Assembly: GCA_002842215.1 (NCBI GenBank)
Contig: PHCC01000023.1
Coordinates: forward strand, 1-64,000
DNA from: Betaproteobacteria bacterium HGW-Betaproteobacteria-9
GTDB taxonomy: Bacteria > Pseudomonadota > Gammaproteobacteria > Burkholderiales > Burkholderiaceae_C
DNA length: 64,000 bases
Reading direction: 5' to 3'
The translations under genes were made by a program, and so were the position numbers. Shown in pieces: positions 49,004-57,422 of the stretch (its first letter is position 1; the number at the start of each line of letters is the position of its first letter). The notes below the pieces were generated by a model. It was not told the DNA's origin, made no database searches, and saw only the letters and a list, made by a program, of their open reading frames with translations.

Positions 49004-49801
49004 TCAATATGTTCCTGGGTACAGCCCGCCATCGGGCAGGATGTTCTGGCCGTTGAGGTAGCCCGCCTGCTGGCTGCAGAGGAAGGCGCAGATGGCGCCG
49101 AACTCATCCGGTGTGCCGAATCGCTTGGCCGGCACCTGGCCGATCTGCACCGCGCGCACCTCGTCCACGCTCTTGCCGCTCTTGTTGGCGGCGCCAGCCA
49201 ACGTGCCTTTGAGGCGGTCGGTGTCGAACTTGCCGGGCAGCAGGTTGTTGATGGTCACACCCTGCGCCGCGAGACCGCTGCGCGCCACGCCGGCCACGAA
49301 ACCGGTGAGGCCGCTGCGTGCGCCATTGGACAGGCCCAGGATGTCGATCGGCGCCTTCACCGCGCTGCTGGTGATGTTGACGATGCGGCCAAAGCCGCGC
49401 GCCGCCATGCCGTCCACCGTGGCCTTGATGAGTTCGATGGGCGTGAGCATGTTGGCGTCCACGGCCTTGATCCAGGCTTCGCGGTCCCAGCTGCGGAAGT
49501 CGCCAGGCGGCGGGCCGCCCGCGTTGGTGACCACGATGTCGAAGGCCGTGCCCGGCCCGCCGGCCACGCCCAGCGCCGCGGCCCGGCCTTCTGTGGTGGT
49601 GATGTCGGCGGCCACAGCGATCACCTGCACACCGGGTGACGCGGCGCGGATGCCGGCGGCCGAGGCCTCCAGTGCGTCGTTCCCGCGCGCCACCATCACC
49701 ACGTTCACGCCCTCGCCCGCCAGCGCCTGCGCGCAGCCAAGGCCCAGGCCCTTGCTCGCGCCACACACCAGCGCCCATTTGCCTTTGATGCCGAAATCCA
49801 T
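49004..49801 (-). CDS. Short-chain dehydrogenase/reductase
   Basis: 265 residues. NAD(P)-binding ALVCGASKGLGLGCAQALAG, then TNAGGPPPGDFRSWD. The usual catalytic Tyr-x3-Lys is not evident: the expected region reads ITSSAVKAPIDILGLSNGAR, with S and N at the critical places. This is the pattern of the 3-oxoacyl-ACP-reductase-like SDRs that carry G-GPP in place of the NNAG motif. Activity cannot be predicted with confidence. Confidence 0.85.
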   Translation of the reverse strand: MDFGIKGKWALVCGASKGLGLGCAQALAGEGVNVVMVARGNDALEASAAGIRAASPGVQVIAVAADITTTEGRAAALGVAGGPGTAFDIVVTNAGGPPPGDFRSWDREAWIKAVDANMLTPIELIKATVDGMAARGFGRIVNITSSAVKAPIDILGLSNGARSGLTGFVAGVARSGLAAQGVTINNLLPGKFDTDRLKGTLAGAANKSGKSVDEVRAVQIGQVPAKRFGTPDEFGAICAFLCSQQAGYLNGQNILPDGGLYPGTY

Positions 49802-49824
49802 GCCGTTATCTCCTGTTCAAAAAT

Positions 49825-50745
49825 TCATTTCACCGCGCTGGCGGAACCAAAGCGTGTCACCAGAAAAACGCCCGAGAGCACCAGCAGCGTACCGGCCACG
49901 ATCCAGCCGTTGAACGGTTCGTCCAGGATCAGCACGCCCATGGCGATGGTGGACATGGGGCCGATCATGCCGGTCTGTGCCGCCAACCCCGCGCCGATGC
50001 GTTCGATCGCCATCATCACCATCAACACCGGCGCAAACGTGCACAGGGTGGCGTTGAGCAGCGAGAGCCAGATCACCTCGGGTGCCACGTCGGCTGCGCT
50101 CAGGGGACGCAGGATCACGAACTGCAGCAGGCACAGACCGCAGGCCACGCTGGTGGCCAGGCCCACCAGACGCAACGAGCCCAGGCGCTTGACCAGCTCA
50201 CCGCTGTAGACGAGGTAGATCGCGTAGCTGATGGCGCTGCCGAACACCAGCAGGGCGCCGAGCACAGCGTTCGGCCCCTGGAAGCCGGCCTCGTGACCGA
50301 ACACCAGCAGCACGCCGGCGTAGCTCACCGCCATGGCCAGCGCCTGCAACCCGCTGATGCGGCGCTGGTAGACGAACCAGCCGAGCACCAGCACCAGCGT
50401 GGGGTTGAGGTACAGGATCAGCCGCTCCAGGCTGGCGCTGACGTATTGCAGGCCCCAGAAGTCGAGAAAGCTCGCGAGGTAATAGCCGGTGAACCCCAGG
50501 CCGACGATGCCGAGCCAGTCTCTGCCGCTGAGCGCCGCCTTGCCCCGGCTGGCCCACCAAGCCAGCGCCAGGAACAACGGCAACGCGAACAGCATGCGGT
50601 ACATGATCAGCGTGACCGCGTCCACGCCATGGAGGTAGGCCAGTTTGACGATGATGGCTTTGCCACTGAAGGCAATGGAGCCGGCGCTGGCGAGCAGCAG
50701 GCCGGAGGCGAGGTGGGGATGGGGCTGGGCGGCGTCGGTCGACAT
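49825..50745 (-). CDS. EamA-family (DMT) transporter
   Basis: 306 residues, about ten membrane segments in two repeats (LLLASAGSIAFSGKAIIVKL, GLGFTGYYLASFLDFWGLQY; GLAAQTGMIGPMSTIAMGVL). Inner-membrane exporter of unknown substrate. It lies 23 bp upstream of, and on the same strand as, the SDR gene, so the two are probably co-transcribed. Confidence 0.87.
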   Translation of the reverse strand: MSTDAAQPHPHLASGLLLASAGSIAFSGKAIIVKLAYLHGVDAVTLIMYRMLFALPLFLALAWWASRGKAALSGRDWLGIVGLGFTGYYLASFLDFWGLQYVSASLERLILYLNPTLVLVLGWFVYQRRISGLQALAMAVSYAGVLLVFGHEAGFQGPNAVLGALLVFGSAISYAIYLVYSGELVKRLGSLRLVGLATSVACGLCLLQFVILRPLSAADVAPEVIWLSLLNATLCTFAPVLMVMMAIERIGAGLAAQTGMIGPMSTIAMGVLILDEPFNGWIVAGTLLVLSGVFLVTRFGSASAVK

Positions 50746-50832
50746 TGGTCCAATTATCGGGACCCGCAGCGCCGCCTGCTGTCGCGTCGGACCATGTCCG
50801 CACAGACCGGGTGACCGCAGTCGTTCAGCCGC

Positions 50833-51552
50833 TCAGGCTTTGGGCGCCGACAGCAGCGCGGCATCCACCACACGATAGGTGCGGCCCTGCTTGTCCAGCG
50901 GTTCGATCAGTCCCTCGCGTTCGAACGCGGAGATCGTGCGGCTCACCGTCTCCAGTTTGAGGTCGAGCATGGCGCCCATGTCTTCGCGCGAGAACAGGTT
51001 GGCCACCGTGGGGTCGTGCTCCGCCCGCATCTTGAGAATGAGGCCGGCCACACGCTGGCGCGCGTTGCCGAAATTGAGCTCGGCCAGCCAGTCATCGGCT
51101 TCTTTCAGGCTGTGGTGCCATTGCTCCATCAGGCGCTGGTGCAGGCGCGGCGTTTCGCGGTTGAGGCGCTGGATCACCTGCAGCGGCAAGCGGCACACCT
51201 TGATGTTGGTCAGCGCGATGGCATCGGAGTCGTACACCGGGCCCATCAGGGCTTCGAGGCCGATCACGTCGCCCGAGCGCAGCACACGCACGATGCGCTG
51301 GCGCCCGTCGACCGTGTTGCGCACCAGCTTGATCACCCCCGAACGCAGGGTGTAGAGCGAGGTGGCCGTCTCGCCCATGCGCACCAACGGCTGACCCGCG
51401 CTGAATTCGAGGTCATCGATGGGCGCGTGGATCAGGTTGAAGTCCTCTTCGCGCAGGTCGGCAAACAGCACCATCTCGCGGATGCCACAGTTGCGGCAAT
51501 CGGCAGTGCCGCGCCAGGCGGATTCGGTCTTGATCGGGATCATCTCGGACAT
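50833..51552 (-). CDS. FNR-like Crp-family regulator with incomplete cysteine set
   Basis: 239 residues. An N-terminal Cys pair (C19, C22 in TADCRNCGIREM), an effector barrel (LVRMGETATSLYTLRSGVIK, VLRSGDVIGLEALMG) and helix-turn-helix SREDMGAMLDLKLETVSRTI. FNR binds a [4Fe-4S] cluster with four cysteines (E. coli C20, C23, C29, C122); here the equivalents of C20, C23 and C122 (C120) exist but no Cys lies at the C29 position. Oxygen sensing by an iron-sulphur cluster is therefore doubtful. Confidence 0.85.
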   Translation of the reverse strand: MSEMIPIKTESAWRGTADCRNCGIREMVLFADLREEDFNLIHAPIDDLEFSAGQPLVRMGETATSLYTLRSGVIKLVRNTVDGRQRIVRVLRSGDVIGLEALMGPVYDSDAIALTNIKVCRLPLQVIQRLNRETPRLHQRLMEQWHHSLKEADDWLAELNFGNARQRVAGLILKMRAEHDPTVANLFSREDMGAMLDLKLETVSRTISAFEREGLIEPLDKQGRTYRVVDAALLSAPKA

Positions 51553-51636
51553 TTCAGCAAGCGGACGTGTGGAGACCGGAATATAAGCCCTTGCTGAAAA
51601 TCATGGACAACGATCCGGTCAAACGTTTGGCACATC

Positions 51637-51742
51637 GCGCAGCGGCGGAGCGCGGGGGCCGCAGTTTCGCCGCAGGGCCGCCCCAAGGCGAAACAGCCCC
51701 CACGGGGGGCAGCGACCCGCGCAGCGGCGGAGCGCGGGGGCC
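51637..51742. repeat. GC-rich repeat with 24-bp direct repeats after the GspE-like gene
   Basis: Identical 24-bp units at 51637-51660 and 51719-51742 (core AGCGGCGGAGCGCGGGGG). Between them, GTTTCGCC (51664-51671) pairs with GGCGAAAC (51687-51694), and GCCCCC-acg-GGGGGC forms a second stem (51696-51710). The layout resembles element A and again sits 3' of a minus-strand gene, beginning 13 bp past its stop. Confidence 0.65.
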
Positions 51743-51755
51743 TCATCAAACCCAC

Positions 51756-53576
51756 TCAACCGTTCACAGGCGGCGTGCAGGCCAACACCTCGTCCATCGT
51801 CGTCAGGCCTTCGGCCACGCGCGCGGCCCCGGCCAGGCGCAGCGGCCGCATGCCGTCCTTCACCGCCTGGCTGCGCAGGGCTTCGAGCACGGGCTCGCGA
51901 CTCACCTTGCTCTTGAAGGCCTCGGTGACCACGAGCAACTCGTACAGGCCCATGCGACCGTGGTAGCCGGTCATGCGGCAATCGACACAGCCCACCGGCC
52001 GGTAGGGCCGGTATTTGCCGCTGACCTGCCAGGGTTTGACCAGTTCGGTCAAGGCTTCGCGCGATGCGGTGGTGTCGGCATCGTCTTCGCGCACGCGGCA
52101 GACCGGGCACAGGGTGCGCACCAGGCGCTGTGCCAGCACACCGAGCACGGTGGCGTTGATCAGGTAGGGCGGGATGCCCAGCTCCATCAGCCGCATGATG
52201 GCCGACGGTGCGTCGTTGGTGTGCAACGTGGTGAACACCAGGTGGCCGGTGAGCGCAGCCTGCACCGCCATCTCGGCCGTGGGCAGGTCGCGAACCTCGC
52301 CCACCATGATGATGTCCGGGTCCTGCCGCATCAGGGAACGCAGGCCCTGCGCGAAATCCAGGTCCAGGTGGGGCTGCACCTGGGTCTGGTTGAAGGCCGG
52401 CTCGATCATCTCGATCGGGTCTTCCACCGTGCTCACATTGACCTCTTCGGTCGCCAGGCGTTTGAGCGTGGCGTACAGCGTGGTGGTCTTGCCCGAGCCG
52501 GTCGGGCCGGTCACCAGCACGATGCCGTGCGGTTTGCTGGTGAGCAATTCCCAGCGCTGGGCATCGTGCGGTGCAAAACCCAGCGCGCTCAGGTCTTTCA
52601 CCGTGGCTTCGGGGTCAAAAATGCGCATCACCAGCTTTTCACCAAAGGCGGTGGGCAGCGTGGACAGGCGCATTTCAACTTCGTCGCCCCGCACCGCACC
52701 GACACCGGGGCGCAGGGTCTTGATGCGGCCGTCCTGCGGGCGGCGCTTTTCCACCACGTCCATGCGGCCCAGCAGCTTGATGCGCGCGATCATCGCGTTC
52801 ATCACGCCCATGGGCATCTGGTACACCGGGTGCAGCACGCCGTCGATGCGGAAACGGATCACGCCCTGCTCGCGCCGTGGCTCCAGGTGGATGTCGCTCG
52901 CGCGCTGGTCGAAGGCGTATTGCCAGAGCCAGTCCACCACCTGCACCACGTGCTGGTCGTTGGCGTCGAGCTGCTTGTTGGCCTTGCCGAGTTCCACCAG
53001 TTGCTCAAAGCTGCCAAAACCCGCCTGGCCACCGAGCTTGCTCGCCGCACGAACCGATCTGGCGAGCGCAAAAAATTCGGCCGTGTAGCGCGCCACGTCC
53101 ATCGGACTGGCCAGCACCAGGCGCACGCTCTTGCGCGTCTGTCGCTCCACCTCGGGAACCCAGTCGCGGATGAAGGGTTCGGCGGTCGCCACCACCACCT
53201 CGGCCACCCCCACCTGCACCGGCAGCACCTTGTGGCGCTCGGCGTAGGCCGCGCTCATCACGTCGGCCACCTTGCCCACGTCGACCTTCAGCGGGTCGAT
53301 GCGGAAGTAATCGATGCCGCTGCGCTTCGCCAGCCACTGCGTGAGCTGTTCGATGTCGAGCACATGGCCATCGGCCTCGCGCGCCACGCCCACCACCGCG
53401 AGCCGCTGCAACGGGTGCTGGGCGCTGTGCGCCGAGGCACAACGCGCCACCGTGCGGGCCGCCTCGTCCGCCGAGATCACGCCATCTTCGCGCAGCCAGC
53501 CCACCAGCGTGCGCCAGTCGAGCGGCCCTTGTGCTGCGGCGGGTGCGGGTGCGTGGGCTTTGGTGGAGGTTTTCAT
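51756..53576 (-). CDS. GspE/PilB-type secretion ATPase
   Basis: 606 residues. N-terminal MshEN-like region (about 40-170), then the motor: Walker A GIVLVTGPTGSGKTTTLYAT, Asp box TVEDPIEMIEPAFNQTQVQP, Walker B LRSLMRQDPDIIMVGEVRDL and His box LTGHLVFTTLHTNDAPSAIM. The C-terminus has a four-cysteine zinc site (LCPVC and CVDC). It powers pseudopilus or type IV pilus assembly. No other secretion or pilus genes are in the window, so the system it serves is unknown. Starts 13 bp after the spermidine-synthase-like gene. Confidence 0.9.
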   Translation of the reverse strand: MKTSTKAHAPAPAAAQGPLDWRTLVGWLREDGVISADEAARTVARCASAHSAQHPLQRLAVVGVAREADGHVLDIEQLTQWLAKRSGIDYFRIDPLKVDVGKVADVMSAAYAERHKVLPVQVGVAEVVVATAEPFIRDWVPEVERQTRKSVRLVLASPMDVARYTAEFFALARSVRAASKLGGQAGFGSFEQLVELGKANKQLDANDQHVVQVVDWLWQYAFDQRASDIHLEPRREQGVIRFRIDGVLHPVYQMPMGVMNAMIARIKLLGRMDVVEKRRPQDGRIKTLRPGVGAVRGDEVEMRLSTLPTAFGEKLVMRIFDPEATVKDLSALGFAPHDAQRWELLTSKPHGIVLVTGPTGSGKTTTLYATLKRLATEEVNVSTVEDPIEMIEPAFNQTQVQPHLDLDFAQGLRSLMRQDPDIIMVGEVRDLPTAEMAVQAALTGHLVFTTLHTNDAPSAIMRLMELGIPPYLINATVLGVLAQRLVRTLCPVCRVREDDADTTASREALTELVKPWQVSGKYRPYRPVGCVDCRMTGYHGRMGLYELLVVTEAFKSKVSREPVLEALRSQAVKDGMRPLRLAGAARVAEGLTTMDEVLACTPPVNG

Positions 53577-53589
53577 GGGCGTCTCAAGT

Positions 53590-54372
53590 TCAATGAGCCG
53601 GTTTGAAGATTTTCAGCCACTTCACGGCGGGCAGGCGCCAGCGCGACTGGATCTCTTCGGCCCGCGCCAGCAGCGCCATGCGCGTGGGGCGGTCGGCGGT
53701 GCGTTGCGCGAGCACGATGGTGTTGCCTTCGCGCGTGGGCTTGAAAGCCCAGACCGCGTCGTCGCCAAACGCGGCGCAGATGCTTTGCAGCGAGCGCTCG
53801 TAGCTCGCATCGCGGCCAAAGAGGTTCACCGTCATGACGCCCTCGTCGGTCAGCACCGAGCGGCAGTCGGCGTAGAAATCGGGGCTGTCGAGCACAGGCG
53901 CTGCGGCCTCGTGGTCGTACAGATCGACCTGCAACGCGTCGATCTTGCCGGTGTGCGCCGGGTTGCGGATTTCCTGTTCCGCGTCGGCCAGCAGCACACG
54001 CAGGCGCGGGCCATCGGGCGGCAGCTTGAACCAGCCCCGGCAGGCCGCCAGCACCTGCGGGTTGATCTCGATCGCCGTGGTGTCCATGCGCAGCTGCTTG
54101 AAGTGGAACTTGGTCAACGCGGCCGAGCCCAAGCCGAGCTGCATGGCGCGGCGCTTGCCCACCGAATCGGGCTCCACGAACAGCAGCCAGGCCATCATGC
54201 GCTGCACATAGTCAAGTTCGATGTCGAACGGCGCGTCGATGATCATCGAGCCCTGGATCCACTCGGTGCCCAGGTGCAGGAAACGCACCTCGCCGTCTTC
54301 GGACATGGTCACGTCGGGCAAGGTCTGCGGCCCGGTGCGGCGCCGGGCCGCGGCATTGGCTCCGCTCTTCAT
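53590..54372 (-). CDS. Spermidine-synthase-like methyltransferase-fold protein
   Basis: 260 residues. Spermidine-synthase-fold region includes YVQRMMAWLLFVEPDSVGKR, AMQLGLGSAALTKFHFKQLR (glycine-rich motif I), TTAIEINPQVLAACRGWFKL and QVDLYDHEAAAPVLDSPDFY. The Asp pair expected of a true aminopropyltransferase is not obvious, so it may belong to the uncharacterised SpeE-like group. It shares an operon with the GspE-like ATPase. Confidence 0.75.
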   Translation of the reverse strand: MKSGANAAARRRTGPQTLPDVTMSEDGEVRFLHLGTEWIQGSMIIDAPFDIELDYVQRMMAWLLFVEPDSVGKRRAMQLGLGSAALTKFHFKQLRMDTTAIEINPQVLAACRGWFKLPPDGPRLRVLLADAEQEIRNPAHTGKIDALQVDLYDHEAAAPVLDSPDFYADCRSVLTDEGVMTVNLFGRDASYERSLQSICAAFGDDAVWAFKPTREGNTIVLAQRTADRPTRMALLARAEEIQSRWRLPAVKWLKIFKPAH

Positions 54373-54892
54373 GCGCGGACTCCTGTGCGGTCACCGCCCA
54401 ACAGGCGGGGGAACCATGCCACGGGGTGGCGGGCGGGCGAACCCCCTGAATCCGTCGCTGCGCGGACCGGCAACCAATACTGCATCTTTGTCACTTCTGG
54501 AACTGCAAAGCAACCATTATGAACAGGGACGCCGGGTGGCCCCGGGTGGAGGCACCTCAAGCCATCTGGTGTTTGCTCCGGGCGGATTTTTCTTTTTGGC
54601 TTGTGTTCAGCGCCGGCATCGCGCCAGGACGCCGCCGCCGCGCGGCCGACACTGCGAATGTCCCCCGGGCCGTTCCGGCCCTCCTCCTTTACTTCGCTGT
54701 GTCAGCCACCCGACGCCATCGTCCAAACCACATTTCTTCATTCCGAGGCTGAAACGCCCACACGTCTCCAGCTTGCTGTGGCGGTGCGTTCTGCACAGCG
54801 AGGTAAAGGAGGAGGGCCGCAGGCCCGGGGGACACGAGCGGCGCAGAGCGCGCCGACGCAGCAAGCCGGCGAGGTCCAAGGAGCGAAGGGCT
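54373..54892. other. Intergenic region with REP-like inverted pair B1
   Basis: 520 bp with no supported gene. The centre is inverted pair B1 (54659-54834). The 290 bp before it contain only GC-rich stretches, a short T-rich segment (54585-54600) and no convincing ORF; the 60 bp after it run into the glycosylase gene's 3' end. Confidence 0.6.
54659..54834. repeat. REP-like inverted pair B1
   Basis: Left arm 54659-54701 and right arm 54794-54834 are near-perfect inverted copies of a unit containing GTAAAGGAGGAGGGCC, an inner GC-rich hairpin, CCGGGGGACA. They differ mainly at the inner hairpin, and flank a 92-bp unrelated loop. The same unit occurs at 61501-61726. Confidence 0.8.
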
Positions 54893-55390
54893 TTACGCAG
54901 CCACCCCATGCCGCCGCAACACCTCGGCCCAGGCCGCCAGCTTGCGATCAAACGACCAGCTCGCGTTCGCCGGGCTGGTGGATGGCAACTTGTACACCGG
55001 CAGTCCGAACGCCGACGTGTGCTTGGCGTGCCGGTAACTCTCACCACCGTTGTGCGCAATGGCCTCCAGCATCGGGCACTGCCGCTGCACCGCAGCGAAG
55101 TCATTGAGTTCGGCGGCGCGGATGTCGGCGTCCAGACTGCCCTCGCGCTCACAGGCGCCGTACACGTCCCACAGCCCCAGACCGTGCTCGTGCAGCGCGG
55201 CGATGCGTTCGGCATACGGCAGCGTGATCAGTGGCCGCTGCCAGAGCGCGCCCAGGATCTTCCAGAACTGGTTCTGCGGGTGGCCGTAATACTGTTGCGC
55301 TCGCAGCGATGCCACACCCGGAAAACTGCCCAGCACCAGCAGGCGCGTGCCCGCGTCCAGCACCGGCGGCAAACCCTGCAGGCGGCTCAA
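54893..55390 (-). CDS. DNA-deoxyinosine/uracil-DNA glycosylase-fold protein
   Basis: 165 residues. LVLGSFPGVASLRAQQYYGH and NQFWKILGALW match the UDG-superfamily hypoxanthine-DNA glycosylase group; late LPSTSPANASWSFDRKLAAW carries the conserved Ser-Pro-Ala-Asn. It excises damaged bases, probably deoxyinosine. The start is TTG 55390 overlapping the tatD stop (TTGA), so it is likely translated by coupling. Confidence 0.83.
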   Translation of the reverse strand: MSRLQGLPPVLDAGTRLLVLGSFPGVASLRAQQYYGHPQNQFWKILGALWQRPLITLPYAERIAALHEHGLGLWDVYGACEREGSLDADIRAAELNDFAAVQRQCPMLEAIAHNGGESYRHAKHTSAFGLPVYKLPSTSPANASWSFDRKLAAWAEVLRRHGVAA

Positions 55391-56241
55391 GCCGCGGCCC
55401 CACCCGCCGCCAACGCAGCCAGTTTCGGGAGTGCCACCAAGGCGTTGGCACAGGTCGCCCGCGCCAGTTCATCGGCCGGCACACCCCGCAAATCCGCCAC
55501 CACCTGCCCGATACGCGGCAACTCGGCCGGCGTGTTCACGCCCTGCGAGCGCCCGGCCGCGCGCTCGGCCGCTGTCGCATACAGCCAGTGCGGCGGGATG
55601 TCGGGCGCATCGGTCTCCATCACCAGCGCGGCGAGCGGCAATTCGGCGGCCAGCCGGCGCAGCTTCAGCGCCGGCTCGAACGTCACAGCGCCACCGAAGC
55701 CGAGCTTGAAGCCGAGATCCAGAAAAGCCTGCGCCTGCTGCGCGCTGCCGTTGAAAGCGTGTGCAATGCCGCCCGACACCGGCAGCTCGCGCAGGGCGGC
55801 CAGCAAGGCGTCGGCACTGCGCCGCACGTGCAGGATCACCGGCAGGCCGTGCCGGCGCGCCAGCCGCAGCTGCGCGCGGTAGAAGCGGGTCTGGCGCTCG
55901 CGCATGGCGGGTTCGCACAGCGCCGGCAAGAAGAAATCCAGCCCGATCTCGCCCACCGCCACCAGCCTCGGATCGTCGCGGTGTGCGGTGAGTGCCGCGT
56001 CCAGCGCATCCAGGTCTTCGTCCCGCGCTTGTGGCACGTACAGCGGGTGGATACCCAGCGCGTAGGCGTCGCCCAGGCGGCGCGCCAGCAGGCGCACCGT
56101 ATCGAGGTTCTGCCGCATCACCGCCGGAATCACGCACAGACCCACGCCCAGACCGCGGGCCCGCTCGCGCGCCGCCACCGCCAGCGCGTGGTCAGCGCCG
56201 AATTCGGGAGCGTCAAGGTGGCAATGGGTGTCGATCCACAT
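55387..56241 (-). CDS. tatD: TatD-family metal-dependent DNase
   Basis: 284 residues. Begins MWIDTHCHLDAPEFGADHAL with the HxH metal motif; AVGEIGLDFFLPALCEPAMR, LPVILHVRRSADALLAALRE, GGIAHAFNGSAQQAQAFLDL and VMETDAPDIPPHW hold the remaining metal ligands. Nuclease of the TIM-barrel amidohydrolase fold, possibly in DNA repair. Overlaps the glycosylase gene. Confidence 0.92.
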   Translation of the reverse strand: MWIDTHCHLDAPEFGADHALAVAARERARGLGVGLCVIPAVMRQNLDTVRLLARRLGDAYALGIHPLYVPQARDEDLDALDAALTAHRDDPRLVAVGEIGLDFFLPALCEPAMRERQTRFYRAQLRLARRHGLPVILHVRRSADALLAALRELPVSGGIAHAFNGSAQQAQAFLDLGFKLGFGGAVTFEPALKLRRLAAELPLAALVMETDAPDIPPHWLYATAAERAAGRSQGVNTPAELPRIGQVVADLRGVPADELARATCANALVALPKLAALAAGGAAA

Positions 56242-56314
56242 GGCGGTATAACGTTAATTGTGCCGCCTGAAACGTGCCCCATGGGGGGCACACCGTGCGG
56301 CTCCGGAGCCCCCG

Positions 56315-56743
56315 ATGTCCCATTCGACCTCTTGTTTCGTCCGCCCCTTCGCCTGGCTGGCCATCTCCCTGTCGCTGGCCGCCTGCGCCGGACAGCCCGC
56401 CGCGCCCTCGCTCACGGGCACCGAGTGGCGGCTGGAAGCCCTGGGCGACAGCGCCGTGATGGAACGCTCGCAGGCCACGCTGGCGTTCCCCGAGGCGGGT
56501 CGCGTCGCCGGCAATGGTTCGTGCAACCGCTTCTTCGGTTCGGTCCGCATCGCGCAGGGCCACATCGGCTTCGACCAGATGGGTTCGACCAAGATGGCCT
56601 GCATGGGACCGGCGAACGGGCAGGAAACCCGCTACCTCGCGGCGCTGCAGAAGGCCGAACGCTACGAGGTGCAGGGCCGCACGCTGCTGATCCACGTGAA
56701 GGGCATGGCGCAGCCGCTGCGCTTCGTCCAGACCGCGCCCTGA
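56315..56743 (+). CDS. META-domain (HslJ-like) lipoprotein
   Basis: 142 residues from ATG 56315. Signal peptide with lipobox LAAC ([20 protein letters not shown]), then the META domain: LTGTEWRLEALGDSAVMERS, GRVAGNGSCNRFFGSVRI and STKMACMGPANGQETRYL. HslJ-type proteins are linked to heat or aromatic-compound stress. Ends 4 bp before the convergent lolD stop. Confidence 0.88.
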   Translation: MSHSTSCFVRPFAWLAISLSLAACAGQPAAPSLTGTEWRLEALGDSAVMERSQATLAFPEAGRVAGNGSCNRFFGSVRIAQGHIGFDQMGSTKMACMGPANGQETRYLAALQKAERYEVQGRTLLIHVKGMAQPLRFVQTAP

Positions 56744-56747
56744 GTAC

Positions 56748-57422
56748 TCAGGTCAGCACGCCGGCTGTCAACCGCAAGACGCGCCCGCAGCGCGCGGCCA
56801 GCGTTTCGTCGTGCGTGACGACGATGAAGGCCGTGCCCTGGTCGCGGGCGAGCTGCATCATGAGCTCGAACACGCCGTCGGCGGTGCTGCGGTCGAGGTT
56901 GCCGGTGGGCTCGTCGGCCAGCACGCAGGCGGGCTGCGTCACCAGCGCACGCGCGATCGCCACCCGCTGACGCTCGCCACCCGAGAGCTCGGACGGCCGG
57001 TGGTGCAGGCGGCCGGCCAGTCCGACGCGCGTCAGGGTCTGGGTGGCGATCTCGGCCGCTTCGGCGCGTGGCATGCGGCGGATCCACAGCGGCATCGCCA
57101 CGTTGTCGCGTGCGCTGAACTCGGGCAGCAGGTGGTGGAACTGGTAGACGAAGCCCAGGTGCCGGTTGCGCAGCGCGCCCTGCTGTGCCGCGCTCAGGCC
57201 CGACATCGTCTGCCCCATGAGCTGCACGCTGCCGCTGGTGGGCGCGTCCAGCCCACCCAGCAGGTGCAGCAGCGTGCTCTTGCCCGAGCCGGAAGCGCCG
57301 ACGATGGCCACGGTTTCGCCTTTGCGCACCGTCAGGTCCACGCCCTGCAGCACGGTCACGTCCAGCCGGCCTTCGAAGAAGCGCTTGGTGAGGCCGGTGG
57401 CCTGAAGTACAACTTCACTCAT
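56748..57422 (-). CDS. lolD: LolCDE ABC transporter ATPase LolD
   Basis: 224 residues. Walker [21 protein letters not shown], LolD-type [20 protein letters not shown], signature [16 protein letters not shown] and Walker [13 protein letters not shown]. Cytoplasmic motor that extracts lipoproteins from the inner membrane for LolA (lolA is at 23.2 kb). Overlaps the end of lolC by 8 bp. Confidence 0.95.
   Translation of the reverse strand: MSEVVLQATGLTKRFFEGRLDVTVLQGVDLTVRKGETVAIVGASGSGKSTLLHLLGGLDAPTSGSVQLMGQTMSGLSAAQQGALRNRHLGFVYQFHHLLPEFSARDNVAMPLWIRRMPRAEAAEIATQTLTRVGLAGRLHHRPSELSGGERQRVAIARALVTQPACVLADEPTGNLDRSTADGVFELMMQLARDQGTAFIVVTHDETLAARCGRVLRLTAGVLT

Noticed and set aside
49004-49801. 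Typical 3-oxoacyl-ACP reductase (FabG)
   Set aside because: The Tyr-x3-Lys catalytic motif is not seen at the expected place, so only the SDR family is claimed.
51567-53606. A 679-codon plus-strand open frame
   Set aside because: Antisense to the GspE-like ATPase, which has all Walker motifs.
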